Source of the DNA: BQWY01 sp046351095 | GTDB lineage: Bacteria > Nitrospirota > Nitrospiria > Nitrospirales > Nitrospiraceae | Length of the DNA: 64,000 nt | NCBI GenBank assembly: GCA_046351095.1 | Contig: JAXLZC010000001.1 | Location: forward strand, 1,364,001 to 1,428,000 | Direction of reading: 5' to 3' | Part shown: positions 17,732-26,591 of the stretch, in pieces | Layout: every line of letters begins with the position of its first letter | Numbering within the stretch: position 1 is the first letter of the stretch | Program-made: the position numbers and the translations under genes | The notes under the pieces: model-generated | The model's database searches: none | Seen by the model: the letters and a program-made list of their open reading frames with translations, nothing else | Told to the model about the DNA's origin: nothing

Positions 17732-18736
17732 ATGGCTATTCGAGTCGGCATTAACGGGTTCGGACGGATCGGGCGCAACGTTTTTCGCGCGTGCCTGAAC
17801 GATGCAGCGCTGGAAATTGTGGCCGTCAACGACCTCACTGATGCAAAAACGCTCGCCTATCTCTTGGAATACGACTCCATCCACGGCCGGTTATCGGTGC
17901 CGGTCGAGCATCGTGAAGATGCCATCATCGTCGGCGGGAAAACCATTAAGGTGTTGGCCAAGAAAGATCCGAAGGAGCTGCCCTGGAAAGACCTGGGCGT
18001 GGACATCGTGATCGAGTCTACCGGTCGGTTCACGGACCGGGAGAGCGCCGGACGGCACCTCGCCGCAGGGGCCAAGCGCGTCATCATTTCCGCTCCCGCG
18101 AAAGATCCCGATTTGACCATCGTGATGGGCGTCAACGAAGGCCAATACGATCCGGCCAAACACACGATCCTGTCGAATGCTTCGTGCACGACGAACTGTT
18201 TGGCTCCGGTTGCGAAAGTCCTGGTAGAGACGGTCGGCATCAAGCGCGGCGTGATGACCACCATTCACTCCTATACGAACGACCAACAATTGCTGGACCT
18301 TCCGCACAAGGACCTGCGTCGCGCACGCGCCGCCGCCATGTCGATGATTCCGACGAGCACCGGCGCCGCGAAGGCGCTGCACCTGGTCTTGCCGCAACTG
18401 AAGGGCAAGCTGGACGGGATGGCGATTCGTGTCCCGACTCCGAACGTCTCGCTCGTGGACCTCTCGCTCGAAACGGAAAAAGATTGCGACGCCGCGACGC
18501 TCAACAACGCCTTCAAGAAGGCCGCCGACGGACCGCTCAAAGGCATTCTCCAGTATACCGACGATCCGATCGTGTCGATCGACCAAAAGGGCGACCCGCA
18601 CTCGGCGACGCTGGACTCCAGCCTCACGACCGTCATCGAAGGTCGGCTCGTGAAAGTGATCGCCTGGTACGATAATGAGTGGGGGTATTCGTGCCGCGTA
18701 CGCGACTTGGTGAAGTTCGTCGCCGCGAAGGGGTAA
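17732..18736 (+). CDS. gapA: Glyceraldehyde-3-phosphate dehydrogenase, type I
   Basis: Converts glyceraldehyde-3-phosphate to 1,3-bisphosphoglycerate with NAD(P). The 334-residue protein starts with the Rossmann motif GINGFGRIGRNVFR, carries the catalytic cysteine Cys152 in SNASCTTNCLAP, and ends with WYDNEWGYSCRVRDLVKF. Asp34 in AVNDLTD suggests NAD preference. A GCGAGGAG ribosome-binding site precedes the ATG. It heads an operon with pgk (69-base gap), tpiA and secG. Confidence 0.97.
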   Translation: MAIRVGINGFGRIGRNVFRACLNDAALEIVAVNDLTDAKTLAYLLEYDSIHGRLSVPVEHREDAIIVGGKTIKVLAKKDPKELPWKDLGVDIVIESTGRFTDRESAGRHLAAGAKRVIISAPAKDPDLTIVMGVNEGQYDPAKHTILSNASCTTNCLAPVAKVLVETVGIKRGVMTTIHSYTNDQQLLDLPHKDLRRARAAAMSMIPTSTGAAKALHLVLPQLKGKLDGMAIRVPTPNVSLVDLSLETEKDCDAATLNNAFKKAADGPLKGILQYTDDPIVSIDQKGDPHSATLDSSLTTVIEGRLVKVIAWYDNEWGYSCRVRDLVKFVAAKG

Positions 18737-18805
18737 GCCCCTTCGCGCGCGTCGCAAGCAACAGGTGAGCTACTGAACCACGTGTGTGATCCGTAGGGAC
18801 TAGCG

Positions 18806-20005
18806 ATGAACCTGCATAAGCAAACCATCGACGACGTCACGCTCAAAGGCAAACGTGTCATCATCCGGACGGACTTCAACGTTCCGCTGGATGACGCGCT
18901 GCAAATCACCGACGACACCCGTATCCGCGGCACCTTGCCGACGATCAACCGCGCGGTGGACGAAGGGGCGATGGTGATTCTGTGTTCGCACCTCGGCCGT
19001 CCGAAGAGCGCACCGGATCCGAAATACAGCCTGGCGCCGGTCGCGAAGCGGTTGCAGCGCTTGCTCGGCAAGGAAGTAGTGTTTGCGCCGGACTGCATCG
19101 GCCCAGCGGTCGAAGCCCTGGTCGCGAAGATGAAACCGGGCGACGTGCTGCTGCTGGAAAACCTGCGGTTCCACGCCGGAGAAGAAAAAAACGACGACGC
19201 CTTCGCGAAGTCGCTGGCGTCGCTCGGCGATGTCTACATCAATGATGCTTTCGGCGCAGCACACCGCGCGCATGCGTCGATCGTCGGCATCACCAAACAC
19301 ATCAAGACCAGCGCCGCCGGATATCTTCTGAAAAAGGAAATCGAATATCTCGAAGGCGCGGTCGCCAGCCCGGTGCGTCCGTTCGTCGCGATCCTCGGCG
19401 GCGGGAAAGTCTCCGGAAAAATCGGCGTCATCGAAAATCTCGGCAAACGCGTCGATAAGGTCATCATCGGCGGCGGTATGGCCTTCACCTTCATCAAGGC
19501 CATGGGGTACGAGATCGGCAACTCCCTCGTCGAAAACGACATGCTCGACTTTGCGCGCGGCATTCAGGAACACGCCTTCTCGCGCGGCGTCAAATTTTAC
19601 CTACCGGTCGATTGTGTCGTGGCCGCCAGCCGTGAACCCGGCGCCGAAACAAAAATCGTCCCGATCCAGGAAATCCCGAAGAATTGGTACGCGCTCGACA
19701 TCGGCCCCGCATCCGTCAAATTGTTCAGTGTCGCCCTTCAAGACGCCAAGACGATCCTGTGGAACGGCCCGATGGGTGTGTTCGAAATCGACGCCTTCGC
19801 CCGCGGCACCTTGGCGGTGGCCCACTCGGTGGCGAATGCCTACGCCCTGACCATCGTCGGCGGCGGCGATACGGCGCTGGCCGTGCATCGCGCCGGAGAA
19901 ACCGACAGCATGTCGTTCATCTCCACCGGCGGTGGTGCGGCGCTCGAATTGCTGGAAGGGAAGGAATTACCCGGCCTGACGGCGTTACCCGAACGAGTCG
20001 GCTAG
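18806..20005 (+). CDS. pgk: Phosphoglycerate kinase
   Basis: Transfers the acyl phosphate of 1,3-bisphosphoglycerate to ADP. The 399-residue protein shows RTDFNVPLDD, the hinge and substrate motif LCSHLGRPKS, the LLENLRFHAGEEKND segment, and the nucleotide-binding GGGMAFTFIKAMG and TIVGGGDTALAV. The full family length is present. It is the second gene of the glycolytic operon, with tpiA 27 bases downstream. Confidence 0.97.
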   Translation: MNLHKQTIDDVTLKGKRVIIRTDFNVPLDDALQITDDTRIRGTLPTINRAVDEGAMVILCSHLGRPKSAPDPKYSLAPVAKRLQRLLGKEVVFAPDCIGPAVEALVAKMKPGDVLLLENLRFHAGEEKNDDAFAKSLASLGDVYINDAFGAAHRAHASIVGITKHIKTSAAGYLLKKEIEYLEGAVASPVRPFVAILGGGKVSGKIGVIENLGKRVDKVIIGGGMAFTFIKAMGYEIGNSLVENDMLDFARGIQEHAFSRGVKFYLPVDCVVAASREPGAETKIVPIQEIPKNWYALDIGPASVKLFSVALQDAKTILWNGPMGVFEIDAFARGTLAVAHSVANAYALTIVGGGDTALAVHRAGETDSMSFISTGGGAALELLEGKELPGLTALPERVG

Positions 20006-20032
20006 AGATCCGGCGCAGACCGCTCCACACCG

Positions 20033-20809
20033 ATGCGACAGTTTCTTATTGCCGGCAACTGGAAGATGAATAAGACGGCCACCGAAGCCGTCTCCCTGGT
20101 CGATCAGCTCTTTTCGACGCTTCCGCAATCCCAACAGCAGGTGGAACTCCTCGTCGCACCGCCGTTCACGGCCTTGGCAGCGGTCCAGGGACGTCTCGCT
20201 GCTAGCCGTCGTCCCGTCACACTCGCCGCCCAAAACGTCTTTTGGGAAGACCGCGGCGCCTTTACCGGAGAAATCTCCGCCCCCATGTTGAAAGACATAG
20301 GTTGCGCTGCCGCACTGGTGGGGCATTCCGAGCGTCGTCATCTCCTCGGTGAAACGGACGAAGTGGTCAATAAAAAGGTCCACGCCCTGTTGCGCCACGG
20401 ACTCCGCGTAATTTTGTGCGTCGGAGAAACGAAGGCCGAACGGCAAGCGGGCCAGACGGATACGGTGATCGAACGGCAACTGATCGCCGGGTTACAACAG
20501 GTCGCACCGGAACAGCGGCCGCAGATCACGATTGCCTACGAGCCGATCTGGGCCATTGGCACCGGCGACGCCGCGACCGCCGAGCAAGCGACTGCGGTCC
20601 ATCGTCACATCAGGACGCTGATCGAACGCACCTGGTCGCGTGACGCGGCCGAACGACTGACCATTCTCTACGGCGGCAGCGTGACCGCCGCCAACGCGGG
20701 AAGCTTTTTAGCGTCCCCTCAGATCAACGGCGCGTTAGTGGGCGGTGCTTGTCTCGATCCGGCCGCGTTTGCTAAGATTGTTGAGATTGCTCACTCACTG
20801 GCTCACTGA
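20033..20809 (+). CDS. tpiA: Triosephosphate isomerase
   Basis: Interconverts dihydroxyacetone phosphate and glyceraldehyde-3-phosphate. The 258-residue TIM barrel has the N-terminal AGNWKMNKT, the catalytic His in LVGHSERR, the catalytic Glu loop AYEPIWAIGTG and the phosphate-binding YGGSVTAAN. All key residues are intact. It follows pgk by 27 bases and precedes secG by 24, so it belongs to the same transcript. Confidence 0.97.
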   Translation: MRQFLIAGNWKMNKTATEAVSLVDQLFSTLPQSQQQVELLVAPPFTALAAVQGRLAASRRPVTLAAQNVFWEDRGAFTGEISAPMLKDIGCAAALVGHSERRHLLGETDEVVNKKVHALLRHGLRVILCVGETKAERQAGQTDTVIERQLIAGLQQVAPEQRPQITIAYEPIWAIGTGDAATAEQATAVHRHIRTLIERTWSRDAAERLTILYGGSVTAANAGSFLASPQINGALVGGACLDPAAFAKIVEIAHSLAH

Positions 20810-20833
20810 TCTCGGTAGAAGGACTTCCGACCC

Positions 20834-21172
20834 ATGTATACGTTTGTCGTAATCATCCATATCATCACCTGCATGTTTATGATCGGTGCGATTCTGCTGC
20901 AGGCAGGTAAGGGCGCGGAAATCGGCGCGGCATTCGGCGGGTCGAGTCAAACGGTATTCGGCAGCCGTGGGCCGGCGAACTTCTTGAGCAAACTCACAAT
21001 CATTTTCGCCGGCGTGTTTATGGTCACGTCGTTGAGCCTGGCAATTTTGGCGAAGGAGCGCAGCTTCTCCTCCACCGTGCTCGATTTGAACAAGAAAGAA
21101 ACGAGCACGCCGGCAACACCTTCGTCGTCTTCCGACGCCAAGCCTGCGGACTCGTCCCCAGCAAGCAAATAA
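20834..21172 (+). CDS. secG: Preprotein translocase subunit SecG
   Basis: A 112-residue inner-membrane protein with two hydrophobic segments (about 4-22 and 55-74) and the conserved AGKGAEIGAAFGGSSQTVFG loop between them. It is part of the SecYEG channel. The C-terminal tail is Ser/Ala/Pro-rich and cytoplasmic. Linkage of secG behind tpiA is common in bacteria and supports the call. A hairpin at 21180-21209 probably ends the operon. Confidence 0.95.
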   Translation: MYTFVVIIHIITCMFMIGAILLQAGKGAEIGAAFGGSSQTVFGSRGPANFLSKLTIIFAGVFMVTSLSLAILAKERSFSSTVLDLNKKETSTPATPSSSSDAKPADSSPASK

Positions 21173-21179
21173 TCGGGTT

Positions 21180-21209
21180 GCCTCACGCACAGGTCCCTGC
21201 GCGTGAGGC
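21180..21209 (+). terminator. Hairpin terminator after secG
   Basis: GCCTCACGC at 21180-21188 pairs perfectly with GCGTGAGGC at 21201-21209, and the loop has a further short CAGG/CCTG pairing. The following sequence is C/T-rich rather than a strict T-run. It lies between convergent secG and ilvE and may act on both. Confidence 0.55.
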
Positions 21210-21247
21210 TGCACCCTCTTCAATCTTCGCAACCGCTGTAATCTTGG

Positions 21248-22159
21248 TTAGACGGGTGTGAGCCACTCCGAGTGGCTCTTGTCTTCGCCCTTCACCACCG
21301 CAAAAAACGCCTGCTGGAGCGCCGTCGTAATCGGGCCCGGCTTTCCGGTACCGACCTTCCGTCCATCCACTTCGCGCACAGGCGTCAGTTCCGCCGCCGT
21401 GCCGGTCACGAACATTTCTTCCGCCACATACATCGCATCGCGCGTAAAACGCTCTTCCACCACGGGAATGTTGCGCTCACGCGCCAGTTGCATGATCGCA
21501 TCCCGCGTGATGCCGTCGAGGATCGAGGTCAGCGGCGTCGTCAGCAGCCGCCCACGCCGCACGATGAACACATTTTCGCCCGTGCCCTCGGCCACGTATC
21601 CTTCCGGATCGAGCATGATCGCCTCATCGTAGCCGTTCGCCTTTGCTTCGCGCTTCGCGAGGATCGAGTTCACGTAATAGCCGGTAATCTTCCCGCGTGT
21701 CATCGAGACGTTCACATGGTGGCGCGTAAACGACGACACGCAGGCGCGCATCCCGCTCGCCAACGCCTCATCGCCAAGATAGGCGCCCCATTTCCACGCC
21801 GCAATCGCAAGCCGGATCGGATTGTCTCCGGGATACACGCCCATATTTCCGTATCCGATGTATACCAACGGACGGATGTAACAACTGTCTAGTTTGTTCG
21901 CGCGCACCGTTTCGACGATGGCGTCGGCGACCTGTTTCCGATCGTACGGAATCTGCATCATGCCGATATGCGACGACTCGAACAACCGATCGACGTGCTC
22001 GCGCAAACGAAAAATAGCCGACCCCGTCGCGCCGCGATAACAACGAATGCCTTCGAAGGCCCCCATGCCGTAGTGCAGCGAATGCGTCAATACGTGGACC
22101 GACGCCTCCGCCCACTTCACAAGGCGGCCGTCCATCCAGATCGTCTCACTTGGTTGCAT
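21248..22159 (-). CDS. ilvE: Branched-chain amino acid aminotransferase
   Basis: A class IV PLP aminotransferase that makes leucine, isoleucine and valine from their keto acids. The 303-residue protein opens with TIWMDGRLVKWAEASVHVL, has HYGMGAFEGIRCYRG, the PLP-lysine region in ITGYYVNSILAKREAKANGY, and GTGENVFIVRRGRLLTTPL. It closes with the family EMFVTGTAAELTPVREVDGR motif. Full length, apparently monocistronic. It is divergent from the rplU operon. Confidence 0.95.
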   Translation of the reverse strand: MQPSETIWMDGRLVKWAEASVHVLTHSLHYGMGAFEGIRCYRGATGSAIFRLREHVDRLFESSHIGMMQIPYDRKQVADAIVETVRANKLDSCYIRPLVYIGYGNMGVYPGDNPIRLAIAAWKWGAYLGDEALASGMRACVSSFTRHHVNVSMTRGKITGYYVNSILAKREAKANGYDEAIMLDPEGYVAEGTGENVFIVRRGRLLTTPLTSILDGITRDAIMQLARERNIPVVEERFTRDAMYVAEEMFVTGTAAELTPVREVDGRKVGTGKPGPITTALQQAFFAVVKGEDKSHSEWLTPV

Positions 22160-22216
22160 GGCGAATTCTCCTTACGGCATTGCCTGCGCAGCGTGCGCAA
22201 CAGGGGAGGGTCCTTG

Positions 22217-22222
22217 TATAAT
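22217..22222 (+). promoter_or_regulatory. Consensus -10 box, candidate rplU operon promoter
   Basis: A perfect TATAAT sits about 200 bases upstream of rplU, but the matching -35 position (TGCGCA, 17 bases before) is weak. A second candidate is TTGACA at 22359-22364 with TACACG at 22383-22388 (18-base spacer), which would give a short leader. Either or both may drive rplU-rpmA. Confidence 0.4.
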
Positions 22223-22419
22223 GTCGACGAACGACGTGTCAACGCGAGCGGCGCATGCCGCGCGGGGACACGCGCTACGACTGCTCAGACAGGCGTTCTC
22301 GTCGCTCGGTGGACATCACATCCGCGCATCGCGGCTCCCTCCCAGCTCCATTCATCGTTTGACACTCCTCCGTCGATCGTGGTACACGAATCGGTCTCTC
22401 AAGTGAAGGACGTGACGCT

Positions 22420-22734
22420 ATGTACGCAATCGTAACGACAGGTGGGAAGCAGTATCGCGTGGAACCGGGCAATCTCGTCCAGGTCGAGCGCGTCGCAGGA
22501 GAAGTGGGCACCTCCGTCTCGTTGACGGAAGTGAACTTGGTGCATGGCGATGCCGGATTGCTCGTCGGAAAACCGACCGTGCAGAACGCGCGTGTGACCG
22601 CGGAAATCGTGCGACAGGGCCGCACCCGCTCCATCATGGTGTTTAAGAAGAAACGCCGCAAGAACTATCGGCGCACCCGTGGACATCGGCAATCGTTCAC
22701 GCAGTTGCGCATCACGGGAATCGAAACGCGCTAG
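22420..22734 (+). CDS. rplU: 50S ribosomal protein L21
   Basis: A 104-residue protein beginning MYAIVTTGGKQYRVEPGNL, the L21 signature, and ending with the basic KKKRRKNYRRTRGHRQ rRNA-binding segment and the closing FTQLRITGIE. Length is standard. A GAAGGA site lies ten bases upstream of the ATG. It is followed by rpmA about 120 bases downstream and then obgE, the widely conserved rplU-rpmA-obgE order. Confidence 0.97.
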   Translation: MYAIVTTGGKQYRVEPGNLVQVERVAGEVGTSVSLTEVNLVHGDAGLLVGKPTVQNARVTAEIVRQGRTRSIMVFKKKRRKNYRRTRGHRQSFTQLRITGIETR

Positions 22735-22854
22735 CGGCACGCCGCCGGCGACGGCAACAACCGAGACCTCATTCACAGAACATTGTCGATCGACGGTGCG
22801 TCGTAGCAGGGATCAGCCTGCAGTCGCGACCGACCCGATCGAAGGACGGACAGG

Positions 22855-23121
22855 ATGGCAACAAATAAAGGCGGCGGCTCATCTCGTAACGGGCGCGATA
22901 GTAATCCGCAGTACCTCGGCGTCAAGGCGTACGGCGGTCAGGTTGTGACGGCCGGCAGCATCATCGTCCGCCAACGCGGCACGAAGTTCTTCCCCGGATT
23001 CAACGTCGGCATCGGCCGCGACCATACGTTGTTTGCGAAGGTCGACGGTGTCGTGCAATTTGCCGGCGGCGACCGCAAAAAAGTCAGCATCATCCCGGAA
23101 CCCTCTTCCGCGAACTCATAG
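22855..23121 (+). CDS. rpmA: 50S ribosomal protein L27
   Basis: An 88-residue protein: MATNKGGGSSRNGRDSNPQY, then LGVKAYGGQVVTAGSIIVRQRGT cut at the usual place, and the closing FAGGDRKKVSIIPE. The N-terminal tail that reaches the peptidyl-transferase centre starts directly at Met, with no cleavable extension of the Firmicutes kind. It lies between rplU and obgE. The 199-base gap to obgE contains no gene I can support. Confidence 0.97.
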   Translation: MATNKGGGSSRNGRDSNPQYLGVKAYGGQVVTAGSIIVRQRGTKFFPGFNVGIGRDHTLFAKVDGVVQFAGGDRKKVSIIPEPSSANS

Positions 23122-23320
23122 CTCCCGGCTCGCTGCGGGGTTGCCGAATCTCTAGTTCGGCCCCGTCCTCCCGCTGGACAGTTGCAACCGATTTTTGTTT
23201 GAATCGAGGCCCCGTCTTCGGACGGTCGCCTCGGTATCGAGGCGGCCCCACCCGCGTCCGCGCCCCATGTAGCGCGCCGCGCTCGGGCACTGCTCCCTTG
23301 CTGTACAGGAACTAGCTCGC

Positions 23321-24346
23321 ATGTTTGTCGATCAGGCCCGTATCTTTGTCCAAGCCGGCAAGGGCGGTAACGGCATCTGCAGTTTTCGGCGAGAGAAATT
23401 TATCCCGCGCGGCGGACCCGACGGCGGTGACGGCGGCAACGGCGGATCCGTCGTAATTGCAGCCTCGCACCGCATGACGACCCTGCTCGACCTGCGTTAC
23501 CAACAGCGGTATGAAGCGAAGCCCGGCGACCCCGGACAAGACTCCAACAAACACGGACGCACCGCCGACGATGTCGTCGTCACCGTGCCCGTCGGTACCG
23601 TCATCCTCGACGATGCCTCCGGCGAGCCGGTAGCCGACCTTACCGAGGACGGCCAGCGTTGCATCGTCGCCAAAGGCGGCCGCGGCGGACTCGGCAATAC
23701 GCACTTCGCCACCAGCACCAATCAAACGCCCACACGCTGCGAACCAGGCCGCCCTGCCGAATCGCGGTGGCTCCGCCTGGAACTCAAACTCCTCGCGGAC
23801 GTCGGACTGATTGGGTTTCCCAACGCGGGCAAGTCGACGCTGATCGCCGCGATTTCCGCCGCACGGCCGAAGATCGCCGACTATCCCTTCACGACGTTGA
23901 TCCCAAATCTCGGCGTCGTGCGCGTCAATGAAGACGCGTCGTTCGTGATCGCGGACATTCCCGGATTGATCGAAGGCGCACACGAGGGCAAGGGACTCGG
24001 CCTCGAATTTTTGCGTCACGTCGAACGCACGTCGCTGCTGCTCCACCTGATCGACGTGTCCGAGTGGAGCCCCGACGAACCGGTCGCGACACTGGAAACC
24101 TTACGCAAAGAATTGGTGGCGTACGATCCGACGTTGAAGAAGCGCCCCTTCGCCGTCGTCGGCACCAAACTCGATGCAAAAGGCGAAGGCGCGCGTTGGA
24201 CGAGCCTGCAGCAATATTGCCGCAAGAAACGGATCCGCTGTTTCGGCATCTCGTCGTCGACCCGCGAAGGGCTCGACGCCCTGGTGCGCTTCCTCGGCAC
24301 ACAAGTTCGACAGCTACGGACGGAGTCATGCGGCAGCGCATCGTAA
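23321..24346 (+). CDS. obgE: Obg-family GTPase (CgtA)
   Basis: A 341-residue ribosome-assembly GTPase. The glycine-rich Obg fold is residues 1-158 (GGDGGNGGSVVI and KGGRGGLGNTHFATSTN). The G domain follows with G1 GFPNAGKST, G2 around YPFTTLIPN, G3 DIPGLIEGAHEG and G4 within GTKLDA, where Lys-Leu-Asp replaces the usual NKxD pattern. There is no C-terminal OCT domain, as in many Gram-negatives. The last 19 bases overlap the start of proB. Confidence 0.95.
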   Translation: MFVDQARIFVQAGKGGNGICSFRREKFIPRGGPDGGDGGNGGSVVIAASHRMTTLLDLRYQQRYEAKPGDPGQDSNKHGRTADDVVVTVPVGTVILDDASGEPVADLTEDGQRCIVAKGGRGGLGNTHFATSTNQTPTRCEPGRPAESRWLRLELKLLADVGLIGFPNAGKSTLIAAISAARPKIADYPFTTLIPNLGVVRVNEDASFVIADIPGLIEGAHEGKGLGLEFLRHVERTSLLLHLIDVSEWSPDEPVATLETLRKELVAYDPTLKKRPFAVVGTKLDAKGEGARWTSLQQYCRKKRIRCFGISSSTREGLDALVRFLGTQVRQLRTESCGSAS

Positions 24347-25455
24347 GCCAGGCGCAACGAATCGTCGTCAAAGTCGGCAGCAGCCTCATCGCCTCGCGCG
24401 AGTTGGGGTTACGCGAAGACCGCGTCGAACGGATCGTCGGCGAATTGGCCGACCTCCGCGCAGCCGGACGCGAGATCCTGCTCGTCACGTCCGGCGCGAT
24501 CGTCTCCGGCATCAAAAAACTCGGCCTCCCCGCCTATCCCAAACACCTGCCCGTCAAGCAGGCCGCCGCCGCCGTCGGCCAAAGCCGCCTGATGTGGGCC
24601 TACGAAAAAGCCTTCGAGCGCCACGGCCTCTCGGTTGCGCAGATTTTGCTGACGCATCACGATTTGGCCGACCGCCGCCGGTTTCTCAACGCACGCCACA
24701 CGCTCACGACGTTGCTGGGCTTCGGCGTTGTCCCGATCATCAACGAAAACGACACGGTCGCGGTGGACGAAATCCGCGTCGGCGACAACGATACGTTGGC
24801 CGGGCAGGTCGCGCACCTCGTGGACGCCGACCTGTTGGTGATCCTCTCCGATGTGGACGGGCTGTTTACCGCGGATCCGCGAAAACACCCCGACGCCACA
24901 CTGATCGCGGACATTCCCGAAGTCACCGACGAGATCCAACAATTGGCCGGCGACTCGGCCACGTTCGAGGGCACGGGCGGGATGGCCACGAAGGTCCGCA
25001 CCGCACGAAAAATCGCCGACTACGGCGTGGCCACGCTGCTCTTGAACGGACAGACGCCGGGCCTGCTTCACAACGTCCTCGGCGGCGCACCGGGCGGCAG
25101 TTTGTTTTTTCCGAAGACACAACGTCTCTCCAGCCGTAAACATTGGATCGCGTTTACCCTCAGGCCACGCGGCGAACTGATGCTCGACGCAGGAGCGGTC
25201 GAAGCCCTCGTGCAACGCGGCAAAAGCCTCCTGGCTTCCGGCATCCTGGCGCTGGACGGTGCATTCGAAGCGGGCGATCCCGTCGTCTGCCGCGACGAGA
25301 CCGGCAAAGAAATCGCCAAGGGCCTCGTGAATGTCTCGTCCGATCTCCTCGCTCGGATGAAGGGCAAAAAGACGCAGGAGATCCGAGACAGCCTCGGACA
25401 CCAGGAGTACGAAGAGGTCATCCATCGAGACAATCTGGTCGTGCTCCGTCCATGA
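24328..25455 (+). CDS. proB: Glutamate 5-kinase
   Basis: Catalyses the first step of proline synthesis. The 375-residue protein has the amino-acid-kinase core (IVVKVGSSLIASRELGLRED, SGAIVSGIKKLGLP, NENDTVAVDEIRVGDNDTL, GTGGMATKVRTARK) and a C-terminal PUA domain from about residue 275 (GELMLDAGAVEALVQRGKSL). I start at the ATG at 24328, which overlaps obgE by 19 bases; longer frames read Arg-rich shadow sequence of obgE. Its stop overlaps nadD (ATGA). Confidence 0.96.
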   Translation: MRQRIVSQAQRIVVKVGSSLIASRELGLREDRVERIVGELADLRAAGREILLVTSGAIVSGIKKLGLPAYPKHLPVKQAAAAVGQSRLMWAYEKAFERHGLSVAQILLTHHDLADRRRFLNARHTLTTLLGFGVVPIINENDTVAVDEIRVGDNDTLAGQVAHLVDADLLVILSDVDGLFTADPRKHPDATLIADIPEVTDEIQQLAGDSATFEGTGGMATKVRTARKIADYGVATLLLNGQTPGLLHNVLGGAPGGSLFFPKTQRLSSRKHWIAFTLRPRGELMLDAGAVEALVQRGKSLLASGILALDGAFEAGDPVVCRDETGKEIAKGLVNVSSDLLARMKGKKTQEIRDSLGHQEYEEVIHRDNLVVLRP

Positions 25456-26180
25456 CCGCGACGACACCGCCGCGTCATTCCTCGAATGAACCGATCGGCA
25501 TCGTCGGCGGCACGTTTAATCCCATCCACCGCGGACACCTCAGCCTCGCACGCGAAATTCAGACTCGGCTGGGTTTTGCGCGGATGCTCTTTATCCCGAC
25601 CGGCGATCCGCCGCATAAACTCGCGTCGGAACTTGCCCCTGCGGCGGACCGACTGGCGATGGTCCGCGCGGCGGTGGCCGGCGAGCCGGCGTTCGACGTA
25701 TCGGATATTGAAGTCACACGAACCGGGCGGTCCTACACAATCGACACGTTGACGGCGCTCGGCGCACGCCGCGAGGGCCCCAGCCGCTTCCACCTGTGCC
25801 TCGGACTCGACTCGTTTCTGGATGTACCCAACTGGCGCAACGCCTCGGACCTCCTTGCCGTCTGCCACCACGTCGTCGTCTCCCGGCCAGGGGTCCCGTT
25901 TGCGCGCCTGGGGACCATGCCACTGCTGCCCGCCATCGATCCGGCCGTCCTTACCGCATTGGACACCGGGCGGCTCGACCTCGCCGTCGTCAACCTGAGC
26001 CCTTCGCGCACACTCACGTTGTTTCAGATTCCGCCCTGCCCAATCTCGGCATCACTCGTCCGCAGCCGCCTCGCACAAGGGTTGAGCACCGACGGTCTCT
26101 TGCCGCACGCGGTGGAAGCCTATATAATCCGCAGAGGTTTGTATCAGGAGTCACCCCATCCCACTCGACCCCAAGGCTAA
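25452..26180 (+). CDS. nadD: Nicotinate-nucleotide adenylyltransferase
   Basis: Adenylates nicotinate mononucleotide in NAD synthesis. The 242-residue protein has the nucleotidyltransferase motif GGTFNPIHRGHLSLARE near residue 20 and the second motif ISASLVRSRLAQG (ISxSxxR) near the end, then HAVEAYIIRRGLY. The ATG at 25452 overlaps the proB stop by four bases. The last 23 bases overlap the inferred start of rsfS, as in the common nadD-rsfS pair. NadA of the same pathway is at 45.7 kb. Confidence 0.95.
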   Translation: MTATTPPRHSSNEPIGIVGGTFNPIHRGHLSLAREIQTRLGFARMLFIPTGDPPHKLASELAPAADRLAMVRAAVAGEPAFDVSDIEVTRTGRSYTIDTLTALGARREGPSRFHLCLGLDSFLDVPNWRNASDLLAVCHHVVVSRPGVPFARLGTMPLLPAIDPAVLTALDTGRLDLAVVNLSPSRTLTLFQIPPCPISASLVRSRLAQGLSTDGLLPHAVEAYIIRRGLYQESPHPTRPQG

Positions 26181-26583
26181 AGCCCTCGCTGCAGCGCGTG
26201 CGTCGCAGGATAAGAAGGCCGTCGATGTCGTTGTGCTCCACGTGGAGCCGTTGACCTCATTGGCCGATTATTTTGTGTTGTGCTCGGGCGAATCCGATCG
26301 CCAAGTCCGCGCCATCGCGGACGCGATCGACGGCACGCTGTCGAAAGCCGGCTCGCCGCCCCTCAGCATGGAAGGCGGCAGCACATCAAAGTGGATAGTC
26401 ATGGACTTCGGCGACGTCGTCGTCCATATTTTCTCTCAGACGGTTCGGGACCATTACGGGCTGGACAAACTGTGGGCGGACGCCAAGCGGGTACGTATTC
26501 CAGCCGAGAAACCGGCGACGGCCCCGGCGCAGCCCAAACCGGCCCGGAAACCCGCAGTGCGCACCACACGCCGTAGCCGTTAG
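26158..26583 (+). CDS. rsfS: Ribosomal silencing factor RsfS, apparently with an ATC start codon
   Basis: RsfS (DUF143/Iojap) binds L14 and keeps ribosomal subunits apart in starvation. The frame gives PLDPKAKALAAARASQDKKA followed by VDVVVLHVEPLTSLADYFVL, SGESDRQVRAIADAI, EGGSTSKWIVMDFGDVVVH and an Ala/Pro/Lys tail. Between the in-frame stop at 26125 and the conserved DKKAVDVVVL there is no ATG, GTG or TTG. The only spaced candidate is ATC at 26158, seven bases after AGGAG (26146-26150). A GTG at 26233 would remove the first conserved strand. About 141 residues if ATC is used. Confidence 0.88.
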   Translation: MPLDPKAKALAAARASQDKKAVDVVVLHVEPLTSLADYFVLCSGESDRQVRAIADAIDGTLSKAGSPPLSMEGGSTSKWIVMDFGDVVVHIFSQTVRDHYGLDKLWADAKRVRIPAEKPATAPAQPKPARKPAVRTTRRSR

Positions 26584-26591
26584 GCACCGAC

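Noticed and set aside
23122..23320. Small RNA candidate between rpmA and obgE
   Set aside because: GGCCCCGTC-like repeats are present, but I could not match them to SRP RNA, tmRNA, RNase P RNA or 6S RNA.
26233..26583. GTG at 26233 as the rsfS start
   Set aside because: It would delete the conserved first strand of the domain; ATC at 26158 with a spaced AGGAG fits better.
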